From Stenotrophomonas sp. MYb238 (lineage in GTDB: Bacteria; Pseudomonadota; Gammaproteobacteria; Xanthomonadales; Xanthomonadaceae): a stretch of 42,569 nt of DNA. Positions 1-10,359 of this stretch are shown here, piece by piece. Numbering within the stretch: the stretch's first letter is position 1; each line of letters opens with the position of its first letter. Below the pieces are notes generated by a model. That model was given only the letters and a program-made list of their open reading frames with translations. It had not been told where the DNA came from and did not search any database. The position numbers and the translations under genes were made by a program. The stretch lies in contig NZ_WIDL01000025.1 in NCBI RefSeq assembly GCF_009496535.1, positions 12,416 through 54,984 on the forward strand, written 5' to 3'.

Positions 1-41
1 CGGGTAAAACCGTGGAGGTTCGAGTCCTCTCCTGGGCACCA
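1..41 (+). tRNA. tRNA-Leu, 3' part only
   Basis: The window opens inside a tRNA. A T arm with loop TTCGAGT, an acceptor 3' strand (CCTGGGC), discriminator A and an encoded CCA end are visible. Before the T arm lies a small stem (CGG/CCG) around GTAAAA, which is the long variable arm of a class II tRNA. With an expected 5' acceptor strand GCCCAGG this best fits tRNA-Leu. The anticodon lies outside the window, so the isoacceptor is unknown; tRNA-Ser is the alternative for a class II tRNA. Confidence 0.85.
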
Positions 42-55
42 CGACTCAACAGATC

Positions 56-79
56 AAACCCGCGAAAGCGGGTTTTTTT
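56..79 (+). terminator. intrinsic terminator after tRNA-Leu
   Basis: Stem AAACCCGC / GCGGGTTT with a GAAA tetraloop, running into a T tract, 15 nt after the CCA end. It ends the tRNA transcript. Confidence 0.9.
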
Positions 80-179
80 GTGCCCGCCGATCCAGTGCGA
101 CCGACGGCACCCCATCGCCGCCGGTCCACCGCGTCCGTGCGGCGCAAGGTCGATGCGCTTCGCCCTTCCCCCCGCCCAG

Positions 180-206
180 AAAAATCCCCGCCTTGCGGGC
201 GGGGAT
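180..206 (-). terminator. intrinsic terminator of the emr operon
   Basis: Read on the minus strand, the stem ATCCCCGCC / GGCGGGGAT with a 5-nt loop is followed by four T. It lies 10 bp past the emrB stop codon and closes the emrRCAB operon. The stretch between it and the tRNA terminator holds no recognisable gene. Confidence 0.85.
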
Positions 207-215
207 CGTCGTGCC

Positions 216-1778
216 TCAGTGACCGCCGGCGCTGGCCGCGCTGCCGGCACCGGCGCCGAACGGCGGTTTGGCCAGCCACAGGAAGGCGATGATCCCAAGG
301 AACACCCAGCCCAGCAGGTAGAAGATGTCGTTGAAACCCATCTGCGAGGCCTGGTGGTTGATCATGGTGTTCAACAGCGCGGCGCCATGCTGCAGGTCGC
401 CGCCGCCCATCGCCGCCACCTGTTCCTGCATGCCCGGCGTATAGGTGGAGACGTGCTCGGTCAGGTGCGCGTGGTGTTGCTGGGTGCGGTGCGCCCACAG
501 CCAGGTGGTCAGCGAGGCGGCGAAGCTGCCGCCCAGCGTGCGCAGGAAGGTGGCCAGGCCGGAGCCGGCGGCGATCTCGCGGCCGTCCAGGTCCGAGAGC
601 AGGATCTGCAGCACCGGCATGAAGAACAACGCCACGCCCACGCCCATCAGCAGCTGCACCCCGGCCACGTGCTGGAAGTCCACCTGCAGGTTGAAGCCCG
701 AACGCAGGAAGCTGGTCAGCGACAGGAACACGAAGGCGATGGAGGCCAGCATGCGCATGTCGTAACGGCCGGCGTACTTGCCGACGAACGGGGTGAGGAT
801 CACCGGCAGCACGCCGATCGGCGCGGTCGCCAGGCCGGCCCAGATCGCGGTGTAGCCCATGTCGCGCTGCAGCCACAGCGGGATCAGCAGCGCCACGCTG
901 AAGAACGCCGCGTAGGCCACCACCAGTGCCAGCGTGCCGGCGCGGAAGTTGCGGTGGCGGAACAGGCGCAGGTCGACGATCGGGTCCTTGTCGGTCAGTT
1001 CCCAGATCAGGAACACCGCCAGCGCCACCACCGACACGCAGCTCAGCACCACGATCTTGGCCGATGAGAACCAGTCCTCGTCGTTGCCCAGGTCCAGCAC
1101 AAGCTGCAGCGCGCCGACGCCGATCACCAGGGTGATCAGGCCGACGTAGTCCATCTTCGGCTTCTCGATCTGCTCGGGCCGGCCCTTGAGCTGGCTGCCG
1201 ACGATGGAGGCGGCCAGCACGCCCAGCGGCACGTTGATCAGGAAGATCCATTCCCAGCTGTAGTTGTCGGTGATCCAGCCGCCGAGGATCGGCCCGGCGA
1301 TCGGCGCGACCACGGTGACCATCGCCAGCAGCGCCAGCGCCTGCCCGCGTTTCTCGCGCGGGTAGATCGACACCAGCAGCGACTGGGTGATCGGGTACAT
1401 GGGCCCGGCGACGAAACCCTGCAGCGCGCGCGACACCACCAGCATGCCCATGCTCTGCGCAAGGCCGCACAGCAGCGAGGCGACAGTGAAGGCCAGCGTC
1501 GCCCACACGAACAGCCGGGTCTCGCCGAAGCGGCGGCTGAGCCAGCCGGTCAGCGGCAGCGCGATGGCGGTGCTGACCGCGAACGAGGTGATGACCCAGG
1601 TGGCCTGCTGCGAACTGGCGCCGAGGTTGCCGGAAATGGCCGGCAGCGAGACGTTGGCGATGGTGGTGTCGAGCACCTGCATGAACGAGGCCAGCGCCAG
1701 GCCGAAGGTGCACAGCGCCACGCTGGGCGGGGCGAAACCGGCGGCCGGCGGCGACGCGGCCGGAGCTTGAGCGGACAT
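216..1778 (-). CDS. emrB: EmrB-type drug:H+ antiporter (MFS, DHA2 family)
   Basis: Inner-membrane pump of 520 residues that would exchange hydrophobic drugs for protons. It has the length and about 14 hydrophobic segments of the DHA2/EmrB family. Visible motifs: LDTTIANVSLP in TM1 (residues about 36-46), the loop 2-3 motif GWLSRRFGETR (about 78-88), and the antiporter motif C region APIAGPILGGWIT in TM5 (about 158-170). Last gene of a four-gene operon; its ATG lies 11 nt after the emrA stop, and that stop (TGAGG) supplies a short Shine-Dalgarno. Family is certain from sequence. Substrate is inferred only from S. maltophilia EmrCAB, known to export uncouplers and hydrophobic antibiotics. Confidence 0.93.
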   Translation of the reverse strand: MSAQAPAASPPAAGFAPPSVALCTFGLALASFMQVLDTTIANVSLPAISGNLGASSQQATWVITSFAVSTAIALPLTGWLSRRFGETRLFVWATLAFTVASLLCGLAQSMGMLVVSRALQGFVAGPMYPITQSLLVSIYPREKRGQALALLAMVTVVAPIAGPILGGWITDNYSWEWIFLINVPLGVLAASIVGSQLKGRPEQIEKPKMDYVGLITLVIGVGALQLVLDLGNDEDWFSSAKIVVLSCVSVVALAVFLIWELTDKDPIVDLRLFRHRNFRAGTLALVVAYAAFFSVALLIPLWLQRDMGYTAIWAGLATAPIGVLPVILTPFVGKYAGRYDMRMLASIAFVFLSLTSFLRSGFNLQVDFQHVAGVQLLMGVGVALFFMPVLQILLSDLDGREIAAGSGLATFLRTLGGSFAASLTTWLWAHRTQQHHAHLTEHVSTYTPGMQEQVAAMGGGDLQHGAALLNTMINHQASQMGFNDIFYLLGWVFLGIIAFLWLAKPPFGAGAGSAASAGGH

Positions 1779-1789
1779 GCGGGAAGACC

Positions 1790-2968
1790 TCAGCCGGCCT
1801 TGGCCTGGCGCGGCAGGTTGTCGTGGATGATCCGCGCGATCGCCTCGTCGGCATCATGCAGCTGCGTGGCGTAGACGTCGGTGTCGAACACCGTGCCTGC
1901 GGCCGCCTTGGCCGGCAGCACCTCGCCCTTCTGGTCGCGCAGGCTGACCTCGGCCTTCATCGACAGGCCGATGCGCAGCGGGTGTTCGGCCAGCTGCTTT
2001 TCGTCGATGGCGATGCGCACCGGCACGCGCTGCACGATCTTGATCCAGTTGCCGCTGGCGTTCTGCGCCGGCAGCAGCGAGAACGCCGAACCGGTGCCCA
2101 GGCCGAGGCTGGCGATGCGGCCCTTGTACTTCACCTCGCCGCCGTACAGGTCCGAGCGCAGCTCCACTTCCTGGCCCAGGCGCATGTGGCGCAGCTGGGT
2201 TTCCTTGAAGTTGGCCTCCACCCACATCTGCTCGGTCGGCACCACCGCCATCAGCGGGGTGCCCGGCTGCACGCGCTGGCCGACCTGCACCGAGCGGCGC
2301 GCGACGAAGCCTGCGACCGGCGCGACGATGCCGGCGCGGGCGTTGTTGAGCCAGGCCTGGCGCAGCTGCGCGGCGGCGGCCTTCACATCCGGCTGGGTGG
2401 CGACCACGGTGTCGTCGACCAGCGCGCGGCTGCGCTCCACCGTCTCGCGCGAACCGGCCACCGCGGCTTCGGCCGCGGCCAGTTCGTCGCGGGCGTGGGC
2501 CAGTTCCTCGTTGGAGATCGCGCCGGTGGCGGCCAGGTCCTTGCGGCGGGCGAAGTCATCGCGCACGCGCTTGAGGGAAATCTGGCGCGCGTTCAGGTCG
2601 GCCTGCGCGCCTTCCACGCTGCGGTACAGGCCGCGAACCTGGCGCACGGTGCGGGCCAGATTGGCCTCGGCCTGCTGCAGCGCCACCTCGGTGTCGGCCG
2701 GGTCCAGCCGCACCAGCAACTGGCCGCGCTCCACGCGCATGCCGTCGTCGGCGCCGATGGCGACCACGGTGCCGGCCACCTGTGGGGTGATCTGCACCTG
2801 GTTGCCCTGCACGTAGGCGTCGTCGGTTTCCTCGAACCAGCGGCCGAAGGCGAAATACCACAGCGCAAATGCCGCCAGCAGCAGCACGACGATGGCAAGC
2901 AGCCCGCGCAGCAGCCGGCCACGGCGGCTGCGCGCGACGGGGGCTTCAGGAGTGTTGGTCTGGCTCAT
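1790..2968 (-). CDS. emrA: EmrA-type periplasmic adaptor (HlyD family)
   Basis: Membrane fusion protein of 392 residues that would connect the EmrB pump to an outer-membrane channel. A short basic cytoplasmic N-terminus is followed by one TM segment (about 20-41), then the signature EETDDAYVQGNQVQITPQVAG of the first lipoyl half-motif, a long alpha-helical hairpin (about 80-200), the second half with GIVAPVAGFVARRSVQVGQ, and a beta-barrel containing ANFKETQL. Eleven nt separate it from the upstream channel gene and from downstream emrB, so the three are co-transcribed. Length and motifs match E. coli EmrA. Confidence 0.93.
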   Translation of the reverse strand: MSQTNTPEAPVARSRRGRLLRGLLAIVVLLLAAFALWYFAFGRWFEETDDAYVQGNQVQITPQVAGTVVAIGADDGMRVERGQLLVRLDPADTEVALQQAEANLARTVRQVRGLYRSVEGAQADLNARQISLKRVRDDFARRKDLAATGAISNEELAHARDELAAAEAAVAGSRETVERSRALVDDTVVATQPDVKAAAAQLRQAWLNNARAGIVAPVAGFVARRSVQVGQRVQPGTPLMAVVPTEQMWVEANFKETQLRHMRLGQEVELRSDLYGGEVKYKGRIASLGLGTGSAFSLLPAQNASGNWIKIVQRVPVRIAIDEKQLAEHPLRIGLSMKAEVSLRDQKGEVLPAKAAAGTVFDTDVYATQLHDADEAIARIIHDNLPRQAKAG

Positions 2969-2979
2969 GGGGGTGTTTC

Positions 2980-4482
2980 TCAGGAATGCGTGGACACGGG
3001 GGAAGAGGAGGAAGCCGGGGCGGCGCCGCCATCGGCGGACGGCTCGAAGCCGCCGCCCAGCGCCTGGGACAGCCGCGCCGCAGCCAGCAGCTGCTGCGCA
3101 TGCAATGCGGTCAGCGCCTGCTGCGCGCCGAGCAGTTGCGACTGCGCGGACAGCACGTCCAGGTAATTGCCGACCCCGGCGCGGTAACGCTGGCCGGCAA
3201 GGTCGAAGGCCGAGGCCGCGGTGGCGACCGCCTGCCGCTGCGACTGCGCCTGGTGTTCGAGCGAACGCACCGCATTGACCTGGTCGGCCACCTCACGCAG
3301 CGCATCGATCACGGCCTGGTTGTAGGTGGCCACGGCCAGGTCGTACTGGGCGTCGGCGCCGGCCAGGTTGGCGCGCAGGCGCCCGCCCTCGAAGATCGGC
3401 AGGCTCAGCGCCGGGCCCAGGTAGGCGAAGGTCGAGCTGCTCTTGAGCAGGTCGCCGACGTTCGGCGCGACCACGCCGGCCAGTGCGGTCAGGTTGAAGC
3501 TCGGATAGAACTTCGCCTTGGCGGCCTTGATCTGCTTGCCGGCCGCTTCCACGCGCCAGCGCGCGGCGACCACGTCCGGGCGGCGGCCGAGCAGCTCGCT
3601 GGGCAGCACGCCCGGCAACTGCAGCGCGGCGGCGTCCAGCGCCTGCGGGCGCTCGATGGCCAAGCCGCGGTCCGGCCCCTGCCCGACCAGCGCCGCCAGC
3701 GCGGTGCGCGCGGCGTCGATCTGCTGCTGCGCGGCCTGCAACTGCTGCTGCGCGGCGGGAACGCGGGCTTCGGCCTGGCGCACCTGCAGGTCGCTGTCGA
3801 TGCCGGCGGCGCGGCGCTGGCGCACCAGTTGCAGCGTCTTCTGCGCGCGCTCCAGTTCCTGTTCGGCGACATCGTTGCCGCGCCAGGCGCGGTCGAGCTC
3901 GACATAGGCCTGGACGATGCCGGAGGAGAGCTTCAGGCGCGCGGCCTGGGCATCGATGGTGGCGGCATGCACCGCGTCCACCGCCGCTTCCCAGCTGGCG
4001 CGCTTGCCGCCCCACAGGTCCAAGCCGTAGCTGAAATCGAACGCGACCTGGCCGCTGCCCATGTAGCGGCCGCCCATTTCCTCGCCCACCATCGATTCGG
4101 GCAGGCGCACGCCGGTGTAGCCGCCGGACACGGACAGGCTGGGCAGGCGGTCGGCGCGGGCGACGCCGGCCTGGGCCTGGGCCTGGCGCAGGCGCGCATC
4201 GGCCGCGTCCAGGCCGGGATGGCCGGCCAGCCCTTCGGCGACCAGCGCGTCCAGCTGCGGATCGCCGAAGGCGCGCCACCAGTCGCTGGCCGGGAAACCG
4301 GCCACGGACAGGTCGCTGGTGGCCAGGGTGCGTTCGCTGTGCAGGTCGCCGGCATCGAGCAGCCGGCCCTGCGGCTGCAGGCCGCCGCTGCTGGCGCAGG
4401 CGGCCAGCGCCAGCACCAGCATCGCCGGCAGCAGCGGCCGGGCGCGACGGCGCAGGGAGGGGGATGGGGAGGAAGAGATCAT
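2980..4482 (-). CDS. emrC: outer-membrane efflux channel lipoprotein (NodT/OprM family)
   Basis: TolC-like channel of 500 residues giving the pump its exit duct. The chosen ATG gives a lipoprotein signal peptide: basic RRRARP, a hydrophobic run, and the lipobox LAAC with Cys29 to be acylated. Two OEP repeats follow, with the conserved WWRAFGDPQLDAL near residue 70 and the RPDVVAARWRVEAAG segment typical of NodT-type channels in the second half. The ATG overlaps the emrR stop by four bases (ATGA), so translation is coupled to the regulator. Having the channel inside the operon is the S. maltophilia emrCAB arrangement and differs from E. coli, which uses unlinked tolC. The open frame extends upstream without a start, but that stretch is the marR gene in another frame. 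Confidence 0.92.
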   Translation of the reverse strand: MISSSPSPSLRRRARPLLPAMLVLALAACASSGGLQPQGRLLDAGDLHSERTLATSDLSVAGFPASDWWRAFGDPQLDALVAEGLAGHPGLDAADARLRQAQAQAGVARADRLPSLSVSGGYTGVRLPESMVGEEMGGRYMGSGQVAFDFSYGLDLWGGKRASWEAAVDAVHAATIDAQAARLKLSSGIVQAYVELDRAWRGNDVAEQELERAQKTLQLVRQRRAAGIDSDLQVRQAEARVPAAQQQLQAAQQQIDAARTALAALVGQGPDRGLAIERPQALDAAALQLPGVLPSELLGRRPDVVAARWRVEAAGKQIKAAKAKFYPSFNLTALAGVVAPNVGDLLKSSSTFAYLGPALSLPIFEGGRLRANLAGADAQYDLAVATYNQAVIDALREVADQVNAVRSLEHQAQSQRQAVATAASAFDLAGQRYRAGVGNYLDVLSAQSQLLGAQQALTALHAQQLLAAARLSQALGGGFEPSADGGAAPASSSSPVSTHS

Positions 4483-4919
4483 GGAGGTGTCAGGGAATCG
4501 CGGATGCGGGTAAGGAGGGACAGCAGCAGCGCACGCTCGTCGGGGCTCAGGTCGCGCATGGCGTAATCCATGACCGCGTCGCCGCGCGTCTTCAGGCGCG
4601 CACACAGCTCGCGGCCCTGTTCGGTCAGCACGATCTGCAACGCCCGCCGGTCCTGCGCGTGCGCTTCGCGGCGGACGCACCCGAGGGATTCGAGCTTGTC
4701 CAGCAGGCGGGTCACCGCGCTGGGCACCTGGTCGATGGCCTGGGCCAGTTCGTTGGCCGTGCAGGGCGCCATGTGGGCCAGGGTCTTGAGCCCGATGAAG
4801 TGGGTGAAGCCGATGCCGAGGTTTTCCTCGGCCATCGACGCATCCAGTTGCCGGGCCAGGCCATCGCGCACCTGGCGCAGCAGCAGGCCGAAGCTGGGAG
4901 GGTTGGGAGCGCAGATCAT
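4479..4919 (-). CDS. emrR: MarR-family repressor of the efflux operon
   Basis: Winged-helix regulator of 146 residues. The wing and recognition helix are seen in LAQAIDQVPSAVTRLLDKLE, followed by GCVRREAHAQDRRALQIVL, the classic MarR DxRxxxxxLT-like wing with DRRALQIVLT. It is the first gene of the operon and overlaps emrC by ATGA, so it most likely represses its own operon and is released by hydrophobic pump substrates, as known for EmrR/MprA. The start at 4919 was chosen because the N-terminus then begins just before the first helix, as usual in the family; an upstream ATG at 5072 would add 51 residues encoded across the AT-rich promoter and operator, which is unlikely. Confidence 0.9.
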   Translation of the reverse strand: MICAPNPPSFGLLLRQVRDGLARQLDASMAEENLGIGFTHFIGLKTLAHMAPCTANELAQAIDQVPSAVTRLLDKLESLGCVRREAHAQDRRALQIVLTEQGRELCARLKTRGDAVMDYAMRDLSPDERALLLSLLTRIRDSLTPP

Positions 4920-4933
4920 GGGCGAGCACTTTA

Positions 4934-4960
4934 TTCCAAAAGAAATATTTCTCAATGGAA
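4934..4960. promoter_or_regulatory. dyad operator in the emrR promoter
   Basis: A perfect 12-bp palindrome AGAAATATTTCT (4941-4952) sits inside a larger inverted repeat, TTCCA (4934-4938) and TGGAA (4956-4960), with spacers of 2 and 3 bp. It lies 15 bp upstream of the emrR start in an island of AT-rich sequence. MarR proteins typically bind such dyads. On the minus strand a possible promoter overlaps it: TTGAGA (about 4956-4951) and TAAAGT (about 4934-4929) with a 16-bp spacer. The palindrome is seen directly; its binding by EmrR is inferred. Confidence 0.65.
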
Positions 4961-5048
4961 ATATTCGATCTGGCATCAAATGCTGTGTTGCAGCAGTGGG
5001 CTGATCGGCGAGCGCACACATTAATGGCAGAGAGAACTGGCCGGGTAA

Positions 5049-5054
5049 TACAAT
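5049..5054 (+). promoter_or_regulatory. possible -10 box for the araC-type gene
   Basis: TACAAT lies 52 bp upstream of the regulator's ATG. No convincing -35 hexamer is seen at 16-18 bp, so it may depend on an activator. Weak evidence. Confidence 0.3.
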
Positions 5055-5105
5055 CCAGCCAATGAATGTCACTATCCGGCCATCGACCCGGGAAGCGGGC
5101 GCGCC

Positions 5106-5990
5106 ATGACGTCACAAGCCGCGCCGCCAGGGTTCGACCTGCAGTTGCCCGCATCGCTGCGGCAGGACCACGCGCTGGCCTGGTTCGAACGCGACGACGG
5201 TCCGCCGGTGTTCGGCTTCCGCTTTGACAGCCAACAGGGACTGGCCCATGAGGTGGACTGGCACCAGCACGCCCGCGCCCAGTTGATCTGCGTCGAACAC
5301 GGCCTGCTGACCACCCGCACCCGTCATGGCACCTGGTCCCTTCCCGCCGGCTCGGGAGGCTGGATGCCGGCTACCGAACCCCATACCGTCGCCATCGACG
5401 GGCCGCTGCGTGGCTGGGGCATGGCGCTGGCCGCACCGGTCTGCGTCGATCTGCCCGGCGATCCCTGCGTGATCGGCATCTCGCGCCTGCTGCAGGCACT
5501 GGCCGAACGCCTGTGCACCGGCGACGCCGCAACCTCCGCGCGCCAGCACCATCTGGTCCAGGTGGTGCTGGACGAAATCCGCCATGCCCCGCGCCGCCGC
5601 ATGCACCTTCCCCTGCCCCGCGACCGCCGCCTGCTGCGCATCGCATCGCAACTGCTGGCCGAGCCGGCGGATGACCGCAGCCTGGAACAGTGGGCGCGCT
5701 GGGCCGGGCTGTCGCCACGCAGCCTGACCCGGCATTTCCGCGAGGAAACCACGCTCAGCTTCGCCCAGTGGCGGCAACAGGCGCGCCTGGCCGCGGCCCT
5801 GCGCCAGCTCAGCGAAGGCCGCAGCGTGGCCGACGTCGCCCATGCCCTGGGATTCAGCAGCCCCAGCGCCTTCGTCACCGTGTTCCGCCGCCATTTCGGG
5901 CTGCCGCCGGGCCGCTACCTCGGGCGTGCCGGACAGGCGGACGGCCTGGACCCGGCGCGCGGCTTGGCATCCCCGACCGCATCCGGATAA
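5106..5990 (+). CDS. AraC-family transcriptional regulator
   Basis: Regulator of 294 residues. The N-terminal half is a cupin-like sensor domain (EVDWHQHARAQLICVEHG, about residues 49-66, then the GGWMPATEPHTV strand). The C-terminal 100 residues carry two helix-turn-helix motifs: SLEQWARWAGLSPRSLTRHF and VADVAHALGFSSPSAFVTVF, the latter with the GF-SS-SAF-xxF-RRxFG signature of the family. It is transcribed away from the emr operon across a shared 186-bp promoter region, so it may also control efflux, but this arrangement is only suggestive because emrR is already the cognate repressor. Effector unknown. A 16-bp palindrome (GGCGACGGCCGTCGCC) lies between it and parC. Confidence 0.88.
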   Translation: MTSQAAPPGFDLQLPASLRQDHALAWFERDDGPPVFGFRFDSQQGLAHEVDWHQHARAQLICVEHGLLTTRTRHGTWSLPAGSGGWMPATEPHTVAIDGPLRGWGMALAAPVCVDLPGDPCVIGISRLLQALAERLCTGDAATSARQHHLVQVVLDEIRHAPRRRMHLPLPRDRRLLRIASQLLAEPADDRSLEQWARWAGLSPRSLTRHFREETTLSFAQWRQQARLAAALRQLSEGRSVADVAHALGFSSPSAFVTVFRRHFGLPPGRYLGRAGQADGLDPARGLASPTASG

Positions 5991-6049
5991 TCACCGGCTC
6001 GCGGGGGCGACGGCCGTCGCCGCCCCCCAGCCACAGGTAACAGCCCCGC

Positions 6050-8293
<2,244 letters not shown>

Positions 8294-8732
8294 GTCGGCT
8301 CACTGGCGCGCGGCGGCGCGTTGAACATTGCCGCCGCCATGCGCATGCGTGGCGCGGCAGAAGGTCGAAGGACTGGACGTCCAGTAAGCCGGTTCACTGG
8401 CGCGCGGCGGCGCGGTCAGCATTGTCGTCGCCATGCGTATGCGTGGCGCGGCAGAAGGTGGAAGGCCCCGATGTCCAACAAGCCAGTTCACCGGCGCGCT
8501 GCGGCGCGTTGAACATTGCCGCCGCCATGTGTATGCGTGGCGTGGCAGAAGATTGAGGGAATGGACGTCCAGTAAGCCGGTTCACTGGCGCGCGGCGGCG
8601 CGGCTAGCATTGTCGTCGCCTTGTGTATGCGTGGCGCGGACGTGCCGCACTTCGCTTCACCGGCGCGGCATGACGATCCATACCGCGCGCAGCTACGGCA
8701 TCGATTGGAAACCCGCTTCACAAGGAATCACC

Positions 8733-8984
8733 ATGACATCCCTGCAAAACGTCCCGCCGCAGACCACCTGCCCCGAATGCCGCGGCGACAACCTGTACAC
8801 CCACGGCGGCATCAGCGCCCGCGGCGGCTACGGTCCCGATCTGCTGCCCGGTGCCAGCGGCATCTTCGCCAGCGCCAAGATGCGCAGCGTCGTCTGCCGC
8901 GATTGTGGCCTGGTCCGTTTCTACGCGGGCAACGAAGCGCTCGCGCGGATCACGCCGGAAAATGGCTGGCGGAAAATCCGCTGA
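8733..8984 (+). CDS. small zinc-ribbon protein of unknown function
   Basis: Protein of 83 residues with two CxxC knuckles, CPEC (13-16) and CRDC (55-58), separated by a Gly-rich stretch (THGGISARGGYGPDLLPG). This is the layout of a single zinc ribbon. ATG at 8733 is preceded by AAGGAATCACC, a good Shine-Dalgarno. It ends 10 bp before the methyltransferase gene, whose ribosome binding site overlaps its stop codon, so the two are probably one transcription unit. I do not recognise a specific family; nucleic-acid or protein binding would be guesses. Confidence 0.8.
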   Translation: MTSLQNVPPQTTCPECRGDNLYTHGGISARGGYGPDLLPGASGIFASAKMRSVVCRDCGLVRFYAGNEALARITPENGWRKIR

Positions 8985-8994
8985 GGAGAAAGGC

Positions 8995-9654
8995 ATGCAA
9001 CCCGATTTCTGGCTGCAACGCTGGCAACAGGGACAGATCGGCTTCCACCGCGGCGAAGTGATGCCGCTGCTGGAAAAACACTGGCCGGCGCTGCAGTTCG
9101 CGCCCGGCAGCCGGGTGCTGGTGCCGTTGTGCGGCAAGAGCCTGGACATGCACTGGCTGGCCGCCCAAGGCTACCGCGTGCTTGGCGTCGAACTGTCGCC
9201 GCTGGCGGTGGAGCAGTTCTTCGCCGAGGCCGGGCTGCAGCCCAAGCGTAGCGACAGTGCGCTGGGCGAGCACTTCACCGCCGGGCCGATCGAGATCATC
9301 CGCGGCGACGCCTTCGCCCTGGACGACGAAACGCTGGCCGGCATCGCCGGGCTCTACGACCGTGCCGCGCTGATCGCGCTGCCGCCGGAACTGCGCCAGC
9401 GCTACCGCGACACCGTGTACGCGCGGCTGCCGGCCGGCTGCCGCGCGCTGGTGATCACGCTCGAATACCCGCAGGCGGAAAAGGCCGGGCCGCCGTTTTC
9501 GGTGGAACAGGCCGAAGTGGAATCGTTCGCGCCGTCGTGGCGGGTGGAGCTGGCCGAGCGCCGCGACATCCTCGCGCAGGAACCGGGCTTCCGCGCCGAA
9601 GGCGTGAGCGCGCTGTCCACCGCGATCTACCGCATGCAGCGCGCCGGCGACTGA
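8995..9654 (+). CDS. tpm: thiopurine S-methyltransferase (TPMT family)
   Basis: Cytoplasmic SAM-dependent methyltransferase, 219 residues, the usual length of bacterial TPMT. The N-terminus WLQRWQQGQIGFHRGEVMP and the SAM-binding segment LVPLCGKSLDMHWLAAQGYR, followed by VLGVELSPLAVEQFF, are characteristic. Human TPMT methylates thiopurines; bacterial members have been linked to methylation of selenium and tellurium compounds. Strong ribosome binding site GAGGAGAAAGGC before ATG 8995, which overlaps the end of the upstream zinc-ribbon gene. A terminator follows 16 bp after the stop. Confidence 0.93.
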   Translation: MQPDFWLQRWQQGQIGFHRGEVMPLLEKHWPALQFAPGSRVLVPLCGKSLDMHWLAAQGYRVLGVELSPLAVEQFFAEAGLQPKRSDSALGEHFTAGPIEIIRGDAFALDDETLAGIAGLYDRAALIALPPELRQRYRDTVYARLPAGCRALVITLEYPQAEKAGPPFSVEQAEVESFAPSWRVELAERRDILAQEPGFRAEGVSALSTAIYRMQRAGD

Positions 9655-9670
9655 CGCACCGCCATGTACG

Positions 9671-9704
9671 AACGAAAAGGCCGGGAATTCCCGGCCTTTT
9701 CGTT
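9671..9704. terminator. bidirectional terminator between tpm and bfr
   Basis: A perfect 34-bp palindrome centred on GAATTC: A-rich arm, GGCCGGG / CCCGGCC stem, T-rich arm. On both strands it reads as a GC stem followed by TTTT, so it can end transcripts from tpm (plus) and the converging bacterioferritin gene (minus). Confidence 0.85.
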
Positions 9705-9726
9705 CATGGATGCGGGTTGGCGAGGC

Positions 9727-10215
9727 TCAATGCGCCGGCGAACCCTTCGCGTCCATCTTGCTGGTCTGGTACAGCTCCAGGCCGATGCGCCTGATCAGGC
9801 CCAGCTGCTGCTCCAGCCACCAGGCATGGTCTTCCTCGGTGTCGCGCAGCTGCGCCAGCAGGACGTCGCGGCTGACGTAATCGCCATGCGTTTCGCACAG
9901 CTTCATGCCGGCGGCGAGGTTGGCGCGCACCTGGTACTCGACCTGAAGGTCCTTTTCCAGCATTTCCAGTACGGTCCTGCCCGGCTCGAACGCATGCGGA
10001 CGCATGTCCGGATCGCCGCCGAGGAACAGGATGCGCCGCAGCAGCGCGTCGGCGTGCCCGGTCTCCTCTTCCATCTCGTGGCCGATGCGCTCGTACAGCG
10101 CGTGCAGGCCCTGGTCCTCGTAACGGCGGGAATGGATGAAGTACTGGTCGCGCGCGGCCAGCTCGCCGCGCAGCAGTTCCTTCAGGCATTCGATGACTTC
10201 CGGGTGGCCCTGCAT
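9727..10215 (-). CDS. bfr: bacterioferritin without the usual haem ligand
   Basis: Iron-storage subunit of 162 residues forming 24-mer shells. The four-helix ferroxidase ligands are present: Glu18, Glu51, His54, Glu93, Glu127 and His130 (E. coli Glu18, Glu51, His54, Glu94, Glu127, His130), with Tyr25 also kept. At the position of haem ligand Met52 the sequence reads EETGHAD with Thr52, so this subunit should not bind haem in the normal way. Some bacteria pair such subunits with a haem-binding partner. Ribosome binding site AGGAG precedes ATG 10215. No bfd gene is adjacent. Family assignment is certain; the loss of haem binding is inferred from alignment by eye. Confidence 0.94.
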   Translation of the reverse strand: MQGHPEVIECLKELLRGELAARDQYFIHSRRYEDQGLHALYERIGHEMEEETGHADALLRRILFLGGDPDMRPHAFEPGRTVLEMLEKDLQVEYQVRANLAAGMKLCETHGDYVSRDVLLAQLRDTEEDHAWWLEQQLGLIRRIGLELYQTSKMDAKGSPAH

Positions 10216-10322
10216 GGGGGTGCTCCTGATATTCGTGTCGGCACAGGATGCCCGATCCGGCGCGGCGATGATCTAATCGGAATCAGTTTCAGTTGCGCTC
10301 TCCGTCCGCCGTCGGCCTCCCC

Positions 10323-10328
10323 TACAAT
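10323..10328 (+). promoter_or_regulatory. possible -10 box of the acylase gene
   Basis: TACAAT lies 31 bp upstream of the acylase ATG, but the nearest TTGCGC is 24 bp further upstream, too far for a normal spacer. The 144-bp divergent region to bfr otherwise shows only a short AT-richer stretch around 10265-10290. Confidence 0.3.
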
Positions 10329-10359
10329 CGCCGGGGTTGCCTGGACCGGGGAGAGGCGC

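Noticed and set aside
4483-5154. Fusion of the outer-membrane channel to a longer N-terminal region
   Set aside because: The upstream part is emrR in another frame; the internal ATG at 4482 begins a proper lipoprotein signal peptide.
8300-8721. Several 63-77 codon minus-strand frames in the 94-bp array with similar N-termini (MNRLTGRP-like)
   Set aside because: They recur because the DNA repeats; the 94-bp period shifts frame each unit, no ribosome binding site is present, and the products have no domain.
10216-10290. Fur box upstream of bfr
   Set aside because: The AT-richer stretch (GATTCCGATTAGATCATC on the minus strand) only loosely resembles the 19-bp Fur consensus.
9664-10359. A 232-residue N-terminal extension of the acylase reading through from 9664
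   Set aside because: It runs through the terminator and antisense to bfr; ATG 10360 has a good ribosome binding site and starts with a signal anchor.
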